From contig DATANR010000319.1 in NCBI GenBank assembly GCA_036266155.1, positions 1-27,016 of the forward strand: 27,016 nt of DNA, given 5' to 3'. The translations under genes were made by a program, and so were the position numbers. Positions 8,431 through 14,953 of this stretch are shown piece by piece. The stretch's first letter is position 1. Each line of letters starts with the position of its first letter. The notes under the pieces were generated by a model, which was given only the letters and a program-made list of their open reading frames with translations, ran no database searches and was not told the DNA's origin. This DNA comes from SIAJ01 sp036266155 (GTDB lineage Bacteria; Planctomycetota; Planctomycetia; Gemmatales; Gemmataceae).

Positions 8431-9320
8431 GGTCGACCGTCCCCGATCAGGGCGTTGGCGCTCACCGGTTGACCGTCGCGCCATTCGATCCACAGCCGAG
8501 CCCGAGCGTTCCAGGTGAAGCCGTTGAAATTGGGCTCTGCCGGCCGGCAATCCGATGTGACAATCTGATCCATGGGGACCATCACCGCCGGCGCTGGCGC
8601 GCCCTCGCCGCGATTGTGCCTCATGGCGGCAAAGAAGCGTGTCGTCCCCAGGTCCTCCTGCGCGCCGAAATACAGAAGCACCGCCGTCAGGCACACGAGG
8701 GGCGAGCGCAGCCAGATTATTCCCGCGATGAGCAAGATCGCGGCCCCCAGCGTGCTCAATGCCGCGGACACCTCGGTTGCACGCAAACGAGAAACGGACA
8801 TCGCCAGCGAAGCGCGAAAGATCCGGCCGGCGTCGAGCGGGAGGATTGGCAGGCAATGCAGTGCGGCGATCAGCACGTTGGCCCAGAACAAATGGACCCA
8901 GAATGTTTCGACGGTGAGGTCGCTCGCGCCGTCGGGGAAACGAACGCTTTGATCCGCCAGTGTCAGGCCGCCGCCGATCATCGTCGCGATCAAAGCGAGG
9001 AATACGGGCCCGGTCGCGGCAATGTAGTTTTCCTGCCACGGCCGGTCGCTCAGGCGCGTCAGGCGTGCGACGCCCCAAAACGGGTAAAGGGTGACGTCGC
9101 GTGTACCGAGTCCGAAACTGCGGGCAGCCAGCAGTTGCACGCCCTCATGGGCGATCACGCAGACATACGTCGCCAGAACCAGCAACGTGTGAAAGACCGC
9201 TTCGCGCGGCGAAAGCAAGACGGACGAATAGATCGCCACGGCCACCGGCAGCAACGGCCACGACCAATGCAGGCGCAATTCGCTTCCACAAAACGTGCCG
9301 ATTGTCAGGGGTCGCGTCAT
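8427..9320 (-). CDS. Site-2 protease (M50)-like membrane protein with altered HExxQ motif
   Basis: A 297-aa protein with several membrane segments and the layout of an intramembrane zinc metalloprotease. Its motif reads AHEGVQ: His58 and Glu59 are present, but the second zinc-binding His of HExxH is Gln62 (codon CAA). The later conserved parts are recognisable, with ATGP for AGP (102-105) and LPILPLDAGRI (157-167) keeping the presumed third ligand Asp163. A C-terminal cytoplasmic tail of about 75 residues follows the last helix. It may be a weakened protease, a variant metal site, or a non-proteolytic scaffold. Its stop overlaps the start of the MlaF-like ATPase, which suggests a joint role in the membrane. 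The start lies close to a 3' neighbour (mgtE ends 31 bp away). Confidence 0.75.
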   Translation of the reverse strand: MTRPLTIGTFCGSELRLHWSWPLLPVAVAIYSSVLLSPREAVFHTLLVLATYVCVIAHEGVQLLAARSFGLGTRDVTLYPFWGVARLTRLSDRPWQENYIAATGPVFLALIATMIGGGLTLADQSVRFPDGASDLTVETFWVHLFWANVLIAALHCLPILPLDAGRIFRASLAMSVSRLRATEVSAALSTLGAAILLIAGIIWLRSPLVCLTAVLLYFGAQEDLGTTRFFAAMRHNRGEGAPAPAVMVPMDQIVTSDCRPAEPNFNGFTWNARARLWIEWRDGQPVSANALIGDGRP

Positions 9321-9351
9321 GCCGGTAGTTTAGGCCATAACTCGTGCCGCG

Positions 9352-10959
9352 TCAGAACAAGAGCATCGTCGCAATCGTGAAGTACGCAGCGATGCCGGTC
9401 ACATCCACGAACGTCGCGACGAACGGGCTGGACGCCAGGGCCGGGTCGGCGCCAATCTGGTGAAAAATCAGCGGCAACATCGAGCCAATGAGCGTGCCCC
9501 ACAAACAGATAAACGAAACCGCAATGCAGATGACCAGTCCGAAGCGCCAGCGGCCCACCGTTTCTGTCTGCGTCTCCGTCGTTGGCGGGAATGTATACAC
9601 GACCTCCTCGCCACGCTCGATGCGTTCGGGTGTCATGCCCTTCGGCGGCGTAATGTGTGTTCTGCGCTTGACCGGTTCGCGGGCGGCGATCGGCGTGCCC
9701 TCGGGGACTGCGTAGGCGCCGTGCTCGTCCGGCTTGAACTCCTGGTCCGCGGGCAGAACGACCTGAATCGCCGCCTCCATTTCTTTGCGGGCGCTGCGCA
9801 AGTCCTCCGAAGTCGATGCGCCGCGAAACAGACCGATGGCGCCCAAGGTCAGACCGAGCATGAGGCCCATCACAATCTCGTGCCGCAGGACGCGCCACCA
9901 ATTCTTGACGACAATGTGTCCGAGAGCCAGTTCGCGGGTGATAATCGTCGCCGCCTGCGAACCCGAGTTGCCGCCCGTCGACAGGCACAGCGGTACGAAC
10001 AAGCTCAGCACCAGGATCGCTTGCAAAGCCTCGTCGAATTCGGCCATGACCGTGAACGTTGCCAACTCCGCCGCGAACAGCAAGCACAGCCAGCTTGCAC
10101 GCTTCCACCAGATCGTAAACAGGCCGGTTTCCAGATAATTGCCGCGGAATGGACCAACAGCGCCCTGCTTCTGCAAGTCCTCCGTCGCTTCCTGGCTGAT
10201 GACTTCGACGATGTCGTCGTGCGTGACAATGCCGACGAGCCGGCCATCGTTGTCGAGCACCGGGATCGCAATGAGGCCGTAACGCCGCAAGGCTTCGGCG
10301 GCCACTTCGCGATCGTCGGCCGCTTTCAGGCTGACCAGATCGTTAACAAGCATGATCTGTCGAATCGATGTGTTCGGATCAGCCAGGACCAGCGCGCGCA
10401 GCGTGAGGATGCCGAGCATGCGCCGCGTCGGTTCGTCGACGATGTAGACGTAGTAAATGGTCTCGCGATCCGGCGCCTGGGCACGCAGCCGCTCGATGGC
10501 CTGCTTCGCCGTCAAGTCGGCTGGCAGCCACGCATAGTCGGAGGTCATGATCGCCCCGACCGTGTTTTCGCCGTAACGCGAAAGGCTGGCAATGTCGCGG
10601 CGATCGGCCTCGTCGACGAGGCGGAGCAGGGCTTCCGACACCTGGGCGGGCAATCGCCGGAGCAGGTCCACGCGATCGTCGTGCGACATCAATTCGATCA
10701 GGCGGGCCATCTGTGGCCGGCCAGCGCCCTTGGCCATCGTGACCTGAAAATCAATGGGAAAGAACTCGAAGACTTTGGCTTGTTCGCGTGGCTCGGCCTT
10801 GCCCAACACTTCCCATACTTCCTCAACCGTGAAGGCGTCGCCGGAGAGCGTCTCCGCCACGGTCATGGGGTTGAGCGTCTCGACAAACGCCTTCATGCTG
10901 GCCGGGTTCTTGTCCAGCAGCATCATGCGGACTTCGGGGCCGAAGAGTGCGTGCGCCAT
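9352..10959 (-). CDS. mgtE: MgtE-type magnesium transporter with enlarged TM3-TM4 loop
   Basis: A 535-aa inner-membrane Mg2+ channel. An N-terminal MgtE helical domain (about 15-135) and two CBS domains (about 136-260) serve as the magnesium sensor. Five membrane helices follow. The pore signature CLSTGGNSGSQAATIITREL is at 325-344, and the C-terminal GADPALASSPFVATFVDVTG carries Asp519, the likely counterpart of the pore Asp in studied MgtE. The family is usually about 450 aa. The extra length is a hydrophilic insert of roughly 90 residues (380-472) between the third and fourth helices, rich in charged and Pro residues. A GGAGG element precedes the ATG. It lies 15 bp after panC on the same strand and may be in its operon. 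Confidence 0.93.
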   Translation of the reverse strand: MAHALFGPEVRMMLLDKNPASMKAFVETLNPMTVAETLSGDAFTVEEVWEVLGKAEPREQAKVFEFFPIDFQVTMAKGAGRPQMARLIELMSHDDRVDLLRRLPAQVSEALLRLVDEADRRDIASLSRYGENTVGAIMTSDYAWLPADLTAKQAIERLRAQAPDRETIYYVYIVDEPTRRMLGILTLRALVLADPNTSIRQIMLVNDLVSLKAADDREVAAEALRRYGLIAIPVLDNDGRLVGIVTHDDIVEVISQEATEDLQKQGAVGPFRGNYLETGLFTIWWKRASWLCLLFAAELATFTVMAEFDEALQAILVLSLFVPLCLSTGGNSGSQAATIITRELALGHIVVKNWWRVLRHEIVMGLMLGLTLGAIGLFRGASTSEDLRSARKEMEAAIQVVLPADQEFKPDEHGAYAVPEGTPIAAREPVKRRTHITPPKGMTPERIERGEEVVYTFPPTTETQTETVGRWRFGLVICIAVSFICLWGTLIGSMLPLIFHQIGADPALASSPFVATFVDVTGIAAYFTIATMLLF

Positions 10960-10974
10960 GGTCCCTCCGGCCCG

Positions 10975-11829
10975 TCACGGGCGCAGAATGGTGTTGTCGA
11001 TGAGGCGGGTCGTGCCGAAATAGACGGCCAGCGCCGCAAGGGCCGGCCGGTCGAGCGTCGTGAGGGTGTCGAGCGTCTCCGCATCCAAAACGCGGGCGTA
11101 ATCCAAGCTTGCACCGGGCGTCGTAGCAACGATGTGCGTCATGGTCGACTCGAGCACTCCGATCGACCGTTCGCCGCTCCCGACCAGCTCTTCGACGCGA
11201 TTGAGCGCGCGACGCAGGGCGATCGCGTGCATCCGTTGCGTGGGATCGAGATAGCGGTTGCGCGACGACATCGCCAGACCATCTGTTTCGCGCACTGTCG
11301 GCTGGACACGAACGCTTAGCGGCAGGTTCAAATCGACCGCCATCCGGCGAATGATCAGGGCCTGTTGCGCATCCTTCTGACCGAAGTACGCGATGTCCGG
11401 CGTGACGATATGGAACAGCTTGAGGACGACCGTTGTCACCCCGCGGAAGTGGCCGGGCCGCGATTGGCCGCAGAGCATGTCCGGCAATTTCGTGACCTCG
11501 ACAAACGTCCGGGACTCGGGGGGATACATCTCAGCGGCGGTGGGTGCGAAGATCAGGTCCGTTCCCATGGCGCCGCAGAGTGCGCGGTCGGCATCGAATG
11601 TGCGCGGATAACGCGTGTAATCTTCGTTGGGCCCGAACTGGGTCGGGTTCACAAAGATCGAAACAACCGTGAAGTCACACTCGGTTCGCGACGCTCGGAT
11701 CAAGCTGGCGTGGCCTGAGTGCAAGGCCCCCATCGTCGGGACGAAGCCGATCCGCTTGCCGGCCTTTCGGGCAGCGGCGACGGCGGTTCGCGTATCGGCA
11801 ATGGTTTCGGCGACAGGGGGCAGCATCAT
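10975..11829 (-). CDS. panC: Pantothenate synthetase
   Basis: Joins D-pantoate and beta-alanine with ATP to make pantothenate for coenzyme A; cytoplasmic. At 284 aa it is full length for the family. Visible motifs are the nucleotide-binding VPTMGALHSGH (30-40), SIFVNPTQFGPNEDYTRYPR, the GQSRPGHFRGV segment, FGQKDAQQ, and the KMSKS-like loop LAMSSRNRYL. The N-terminus has two adjacent Met codons (MM) and either could initiate. No other pantothenate genes are nearby. mgtE follows closely on the same strand. The upstream 150 bp hold a large double palindrome. Confidence 0.96.
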   Translation of the reverse strand: MMLPPVAETIADTRTAVAAARKAGKRIGFVPTMGALHSGHASLIRASRTECDFTVVSIFVNPTQFGPNEDYTRYPRTFDADRALCGAMGTDLIFAPTAAEMYPPESRTFVEVTKLPDMLCGQSRPGHFRGVTTVVLKLFHIVTPDIAYFGQKDAQQALIIRRMAVDLNLPLSVRVQPTVRETDGLAMSSRNRYLDPTQRMHAIALRRALNRVEELVGSGERSIGVLESTMTHIVATTPGASLDYARVLDAETLDTLTTLDRPALAALAVYFGTTRLIDNTILRP

Positions 11830-11882
11830 GACCCAGGCACCCGCGGGCTTCGGAATGATGTACGAGGATTGTCCACTAAGGC

Positions 11883-11959
11883 GCGTCGTAGCTGAATTCG
11901 TGAGAATTCAGGGCTGGCACGGCCAAAGAACTGAATTCTCACGAATTCAGCTACGCCGC
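11883..11959. repeat. Nested double palindrome (REP-like element)
   Basis: The arms 11887-11911 and 11931-11955 are perfect inverted repeats of 25 bp, separated by a 19-nt spacer. With one mismatch the stem reaches 11883/11959. Each arm is itself a hairpin: CTGAATTC and GAATTCAG flank GTGA in the left arm and TCAC in the right arm. The whole can therefore fold either as one long stem or as two small hairpins. It sits between the start of panC and the end of the CYTH gene, both minus strand. It resembles REP/BIME-type interspersed elements. It might also attenuate read-through from the CYTH gene into panC. Confidence 0.85.
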
Positions 11960-11980
11960 AATTTCGCCACAAGCTGTCAG

Positions 11981-12559
11981 CTACTCGCCCCCGGGGCGAA
12001 CAGCACGGCCGAGAAGCTGCTCCAGGTAGGATCGGGTTTCCGTCGGGCCGAGGTTCAGTTCATTCGCCGCGCGCAACACTGTGGCATGGGCCTCCTTGTA
12101 TTGGGCGTCGTCGACAACAATCTCAAGCTCGACGAATTTGCCGACACTGTCGACATCGTCCAGACAGGCATGCAAGGTGAAGCCACCACGAATGAATTCG
12201 AAAATGCGGCGGCGCTTGCGAACGACCGCCGTGGGCCGATAGCCGAGTCGTTGGAATAGGGCCAGGAACGACGCCGCGGCATCCGCGCCAGACGGGCAGG
12301 GGACTTCGATTTCCGTCCGCGTCTTGGATGTGGCGTCCTTGCGCGGACCCTTGTAGGTCAAGAAATTCTGCTCGCCGATCCGGCGCAGGCGCAGCGCCTC
12401 GTCGGTCCGGGCAAAGTCGCGATCCGGGGCATTCATATAGTGATCGGACTCGACGTGATCGGCAGTCAGGACCGCTCCCCATGCCAGCAGGCGCGATTCG
12501 ACCGCGGACGGATCGGTTAGACAATACTTGGCCTCAACTTCGAGCATGGCCAATTCCAT
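11981..12559 (-). CDS. CYTH-domain protein (class IV adenylate cyclase / CyaB-like)
   Basis: A 192-aa CYTH fold protein. The defining ExExK motif is EVEAK at residues 7-11. Further basic and acidic tunnel residues are visible: LRLRRIG, FLTYKGPR, RTEIEVP, VVRKRRRIF, HACLDDVDSVGKFVELEI and a closing TETRSYLEQLL. The spacing fits the CyaB class IV cyclase/thiamine-triphosphatase branch. The activity (cyclic AMP formation versus triphosphate hydrolysis) cannot be decided from the sequence. The first ATG (12559) and the ATG at 12547, which gives MLEVEAK, are both possible; neither has a strong ribosome binding site. It diverges from the Rieske gene across 69 bp. Confidence 0.85.
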   Translation of the reverse strand: MELAMLEVEAKYCLTDPSAVESRLLAWGAVLTADHVESDHYMNAPDRDFARTDEALRLRRIGEQNFLTYKGPRKDATSKTRTEIEVPCPSGADAAASFLALFQRLGYRPTAVVRKRRRIFEFIRGGFTLHACLDDVDSVGKFVELEIVVDDAQYKEAHATVLRAANELNLGPTETRSYLEQLLGRAVRPGGE

Positions 12560-12628
12560 TCGGGCGTCGGGTCGGGTTGGGTAGAATTACGCAAAGGTCC
12601 GCAGCCAGTCAGCCGGAGCCAGCGCCAG

Positions 12629-12973
12629 ATGCCGAAATTTGTGACCGTGGCCAAGGTCGGCGACATCGCGGAAGGTGAAGCCGTGACCGTCGTCGGGCCG
12701 AGCAAGGCGATCTCGGTCTTCCGCGACGGCGACGGCTACTTTGCCATTGATGACATGTGTCCTCACATGGGCGCTTCGCTGGCGGGCGGATTTGTCGAGG
12801 ATGGCATCGTCACCTGTCCGTGGCACTACTGGCGCTTTCGCCTTGCGGATGGGGCCTGGGCCGACAACCCGCGGATCAAGATCGGTTGTTATCCGGTGCA
12901 GGTTGTTGCCGACGAGATTCGCGTTGAATTGCCCGAAGCGATCGAAGGTTCCAAAGCTACCGGCTGCAGCTGA
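12629..12973 (+). CDS. Rieske-type [2Fe-2S] ferredoxin
   Basis: A 114-aa single-domain Rieske protein. The two cluster-binding boxes are complete: Cys44-Pro-His46 in CPHMGASL, and Cys63-Pro-Trp-His66 in CPWHYWRF. It lacks a signal or membrane helix, so it belongs with the soluble ferredoxins of the NirD/BphF kind and not with cytochrome bc1. Such proteins pass electrons to oxygenases or reductases. No partner enzyme is encoded next to it, so its role is open. The ATG lacks a clear Shine-Dalgarno sequence. A 27-bp inverted-repeat element starts 10 bp after its stop codon. Confidence 0.92.
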   Translation: MPKFVTVAKVGDIAEGEAVTVVGPSKAISVFRDGDGYFAIDDMCPHMGASLAGGFVEDGIVTCPWHYWRFRLADGAWADNPRIKIGCYPVQVVADEIRVELPEAIEGSKATGCS

Positions 12974-12983
12974 CCAGTCAAAA

Positions 12984-13072
12984 GTGTCACGCAAAGTCGC
13001 AAAGACGCAAAGAACAAAAAGGAACACAAATCATGCCTTCTTACCTTGCGTCTTTGCGCCTTTGCGTGACAC
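12984..13072. repeat. Inverted-repeat element with CGCAAAG direct repeats
   Basis: The ends 12984-13010 and 13046-13072 are inverted repeats of 27 bp with a single mismatch (T12997 against C13059), around a 35-nt AT-richer centre. Each arm is made of short direct repeats of the type (A/T)CGCAAAG, and the outer ends are GTGTCACG/CGTGACAC. The element contains no open reading frame of note. Its build resembles a miniature, MITE-like or REP-like interspersed repeat. Being 10 bp after the Rieske stop, it could also end transcription there. The remaining sequence to 13203 shows nothing else I can identify. Confidence 0.8.
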
Positions 13073-13203
13073 ATCTCTGTCAGCCCGTTGCTTGACTCCC
13101 CGTTCCGACCGGCTAACCTGTCCCAAAATCCCGCAAGATCACCGGACTTGCGGCGAAGTTCTCGGTACATCCGGCCCCGAATCCCTTACACCGGCTACCC
13201 ACG

Positions 13204-14151
13204 ATGTCCAACGCCGACGTCCCGCCACCCGCCGCGGGTCAGGTTTCACCGGCAGTCGATGCCACCCCGGCATTCGATGAGATTCGGATTTACAGCCATT
13301 CGCCACTATTTTACTGGTGGCCGGTCTGGCTGTTCGGCTTCATCTTTTCCCTCATTACGCTCATGGACAACGATCGGATGGCGATCGTTCCGGCCGAAGC
13401 GTTGCTGGTCAAAGAGAGCGTCGAGGGCAACAAGTTTCGCGGGACGATCTACGGTCCCGTGCAAGAACAGAACTTGATGGGCAAGATCACCGCCGATGCA
13501 AGCCAGGAACAGAAAGACCATCTGATTGCGAAGAACCCGAACTTTCCACGCGACGCCAAGAATGTCTATGAGTTGCGACCGCATGTGAGCGCACGATCGT
13601 GGATGGGCCCGACCTATCTCATCATCCTGGTCCTGGTCATCATCATCACCAGCGTCCCGCTCCGCGGCCTGTGGTCACTGGTCGTGCTCATCGCGCTCGT
13701 CGTCCTGGCGCTCATGGTCAGTTTGTTCAAGTGGTGGGACGATATCCTCGGGGCGCTGTATGGCTTGCACATTTTCATCAACCTCGCCGGCTACTTGATG
13801 CTGAGCACGGCCATCTTCGTGTCGTGGGCCGTCGCGACCTTTATTTTTGATCGCCGATCGTACATCGTCTTCACGCCCGGCCAGATTCGCGTCTGCGAAG
13901 AGATTGGTAGCCGCGAGCGGACCTACGACACGACGGGCATGACCATCGAGAAGCACCGCGACGACTGGTTCCGGCACATTTTCCTTGGCTTCGGCAGCGG
14001 CGACTTGAGCGTGCGCACGGCCGGGGCAGACCGAAATGAAATCCTCATGCCGAACGTGGCCCTGATCGGTTTCAAGATCGAGCCGATCCAGCAGCTCATT
14101 CGGCAGCGGCAGATTGACACCAGCGCGCCGCATGCGCCGCGCAAGGGTTGA
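13204..14151 (+). CDS. Four-helix membrane protein with C-terminal PH-like domain, function unknown
   Basis: A 315-aa protein I cannot assign to a named family. It has a Pro/Ala-rich N-terminus, a membrane helix at about 37-54, and a hydrophilic domain of about 80 residues. Three more helices lie at about 135-151, 156-175 and 186-215. The cytoplasmic or periplasmic tail (217-300) reads like a bacterial PH (bPH_2/DUF304-type) domain: YIVFTPGQIRV, then GFGSGDLSVRT, then MPNVALIGFKIEPIQQLI. The PH resemblance is my inference from pattern and is not certain. No clear ribosome binding site precedes the ATG. The gene ends 4 bp before a strong hairpin and converges with the acidic/lysine-rich protein gene. 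Confidence 0.7.
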   Translation: MSNADVPPPAAGQVSPAVDATPAFDEIRIYSHSPLFYWWPVWLFGFIFSLITLMDNDRMAIVPAEALLVKESVEGNKFRGTIYGPVQEQNLMGKITADASQEQKDHLIAKNPNFPRDAKNVYELRPHVSARSWMGPTYLIILVLVIIITSVPLRGLWSLVVLIALVVLALMVSLFKWWDDILGALYGLHIFINLAGYLMLSTAIFVSWAVATFIFDRRSYIVFTPGQIRVCEEIGSRERTYDTTGMTIEKHRDDWFRHIFLGFGSGDLSVRTAGADRNEILMPNVALIGFKIEPIQQLIRQRQIDTSAPHAPRKG

Positions 14152-14155
14152 AAAC

Positions 14156-14189
14156 ACCGAGGGCCCCGGCAAAAGCCGGGGCCCTCGGT
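14156..14189. terminator. Bidirectional hairpin terminator between convergent genes
   Basis: A perfect 15-bp GC-rich stem (ACCGAGGGCCCCGGC with its complement) closes an AAAA loop. It lies between the stop codons of two convergent genes. Read on the minus strand the stem is followed by GTTTTC, a short T-run. On the plus strand there is no T-run. A terminator serving both genes is the simplest reading. Confidence 0.85.
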
Positions 14190-14208
14190 CTTCAGTGGCT
14201 GCTTCAGT

Positions 14209-14679
14209 TTACTTCTCTTCCAGCGGCACTTTCACCATTTGCAAGTAATACCCCTTCTTGGCATCCTCGGCCTTTGACGCCAAGAGCTTTTCCGCAGCCG
14301 CTCGTTCGTTGAACGGGAACGTCTCGATCTGCTTCGACGAATTGTCGTAGACGACCCAGACGGCCTTTTGCCGGACGGCCTTCTTGGCGGCCCGAGCGCG
14401 CTTGGGCGCCGCGGCCTTCTTCGGCTTGACGACTTTCTTCTTCTTTTTCTTAGGCCCATCCTCGTCGTCATCGTCCTCGTCGCCGCCGTCGTCCTCGGCC
14501 TCGGCATCGCCCTCGGCTTCCGCCTCGCCTTCGCCTTCAGCTTCCTCTTCACCTTCCTCTTCGTCTTCGCCCTCTTCCTCTTCGTCGTCGGCCTCCTCGG
14601 CCTCCGGCTTCTCCGTCGTCTCTTCGTCAAAATCGGCCCGCTGTTCCTTGCGGTTGATCGTGCGCTTCCGGCCGGCCAT
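14209..14679 (-). CDS. Acidic/lysine-rich protein with small C-terminal domain
   Basis: A 156-aa protein in three parts. Residues 15-74 are almost purely Glu/Asp/Ala/Gly, 76-105 are a basic Lys/Arg/Ala tail-like segment (KKKKKKVVKPKK), and 106-156 form a compact-looking domain (VWVVYDNSSKQIETFPFNERAAAEKLL). The first two parts must be disordered polyampholyte; the basic part resembles histone-H1-like tails. I recall similar YDNS...F.FN.R domains next to lysine-rich tails in planctomycete proteins of unknown function, but cannot check this. The ATG at 14679 is fixed by GGAGGAGG five bases upstream. The open frame reaches to 14850 but is unlikely to be used. DNA or RNA binding is a guess from composition. 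Confidence 0.75.
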   Translation of the reverse strand: MAGRKRTINRKEQRADFDEETTEKPEAEEADDEEEEGEDEEEGEEEAEGEGEAEAEGDAEAEDDGGDEDDDDEDGPKKKKKKVVKPKKAAAPKRARAAKKAVRQKAVWVVYDNSSKQIETFPFNERAAAEKLLASKAEDAKKGYYLQMVKVPLEEK

Positions 14680-14684
14680 GCGTG

Positions 14685-14692
14685 CCTCCTCC
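14685..14692 (-). promoter_or_regulatory. Strong ribosome binding site of the acidic/lysine-rich protein
   Basis: GGAGGAGG on the minus strand lies five bases before the ATG at 14679. It shows that the extension of the open frame to 14850 is not the real start and suggests high translation. Confidence 0.8.
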
Positions 14693-14785
14693 GGGGGTGA
14701 ATTCGGGGAAACCGTCAATATAGGGTAAGAGCCTGCAAATGGCCCGGCAATCTGCAGGTCGATGCGTGCCAAATGTTTCCGGCGA

Positions 14786-14809
14786 TTTATTGCATTACAT
14801 TGCAATAAA
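14786..14809. promoter_or_regulatory. AT-rich palindrome in divergent intergenic region (possible operator)
   Basis: TTTATTGCA and TGCAATAAA form a perfect 9-bp inverted repeat around TTACAT. The site is in the 274-bp gap between the divergent acidic/lysine-rich protein gene and hisF, and its AT-richness stands out against the GC-rich surroundings. Position and symmetry suit a regulator-binding site, but no promoter boxes can be assigned with confidence. The rest of the gap shows no gene. Confidence 0.35.
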
Positions 14810-14953
14810 AATCGGTGAAACACTTTGGGGGTGGTGCGAACACAAAGCAATGCATTGTGCGATACGGTGGCCGTCGGCGTGTGGTCGCCCGGTTGACCCG
14901 TCGCGGCGGCGGGATTACGATGAACCTATCAACTCTCCCGGACGCTCGTGCGG

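Noticed and set aside
8430..9078. N-terminal extension of the ABC ATPase
   Set aside because: The extension lies in another frame of the protease-like gene and is Arg/Gly-rich. The ATPase domain begins properly at the ATG at 8430.
9460..11319. A 619-aa open frame on the plus strand
   Set aside because: It runs antisense through mgtE and part of panC, whose family motifs are unmistakable. Its sequence is Arg/Gln/His-rich low-quality translation, typical of a shadow in GC-rich DNA.
12984..13072. CRISPR-like repeats
   Set aside because: The CGCAAAG units are 8 bp apart without spacers and lie within an inverted repeat, so this is not a CRISPR array.
14368..14728. Plus-strand open frames rich in Ser or Leu/Phe that look like membrane segments
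   Set aside because: They are the complement of the Glu/Asp-rich codons of the acidic/lysine-rich protein and have no start signal.
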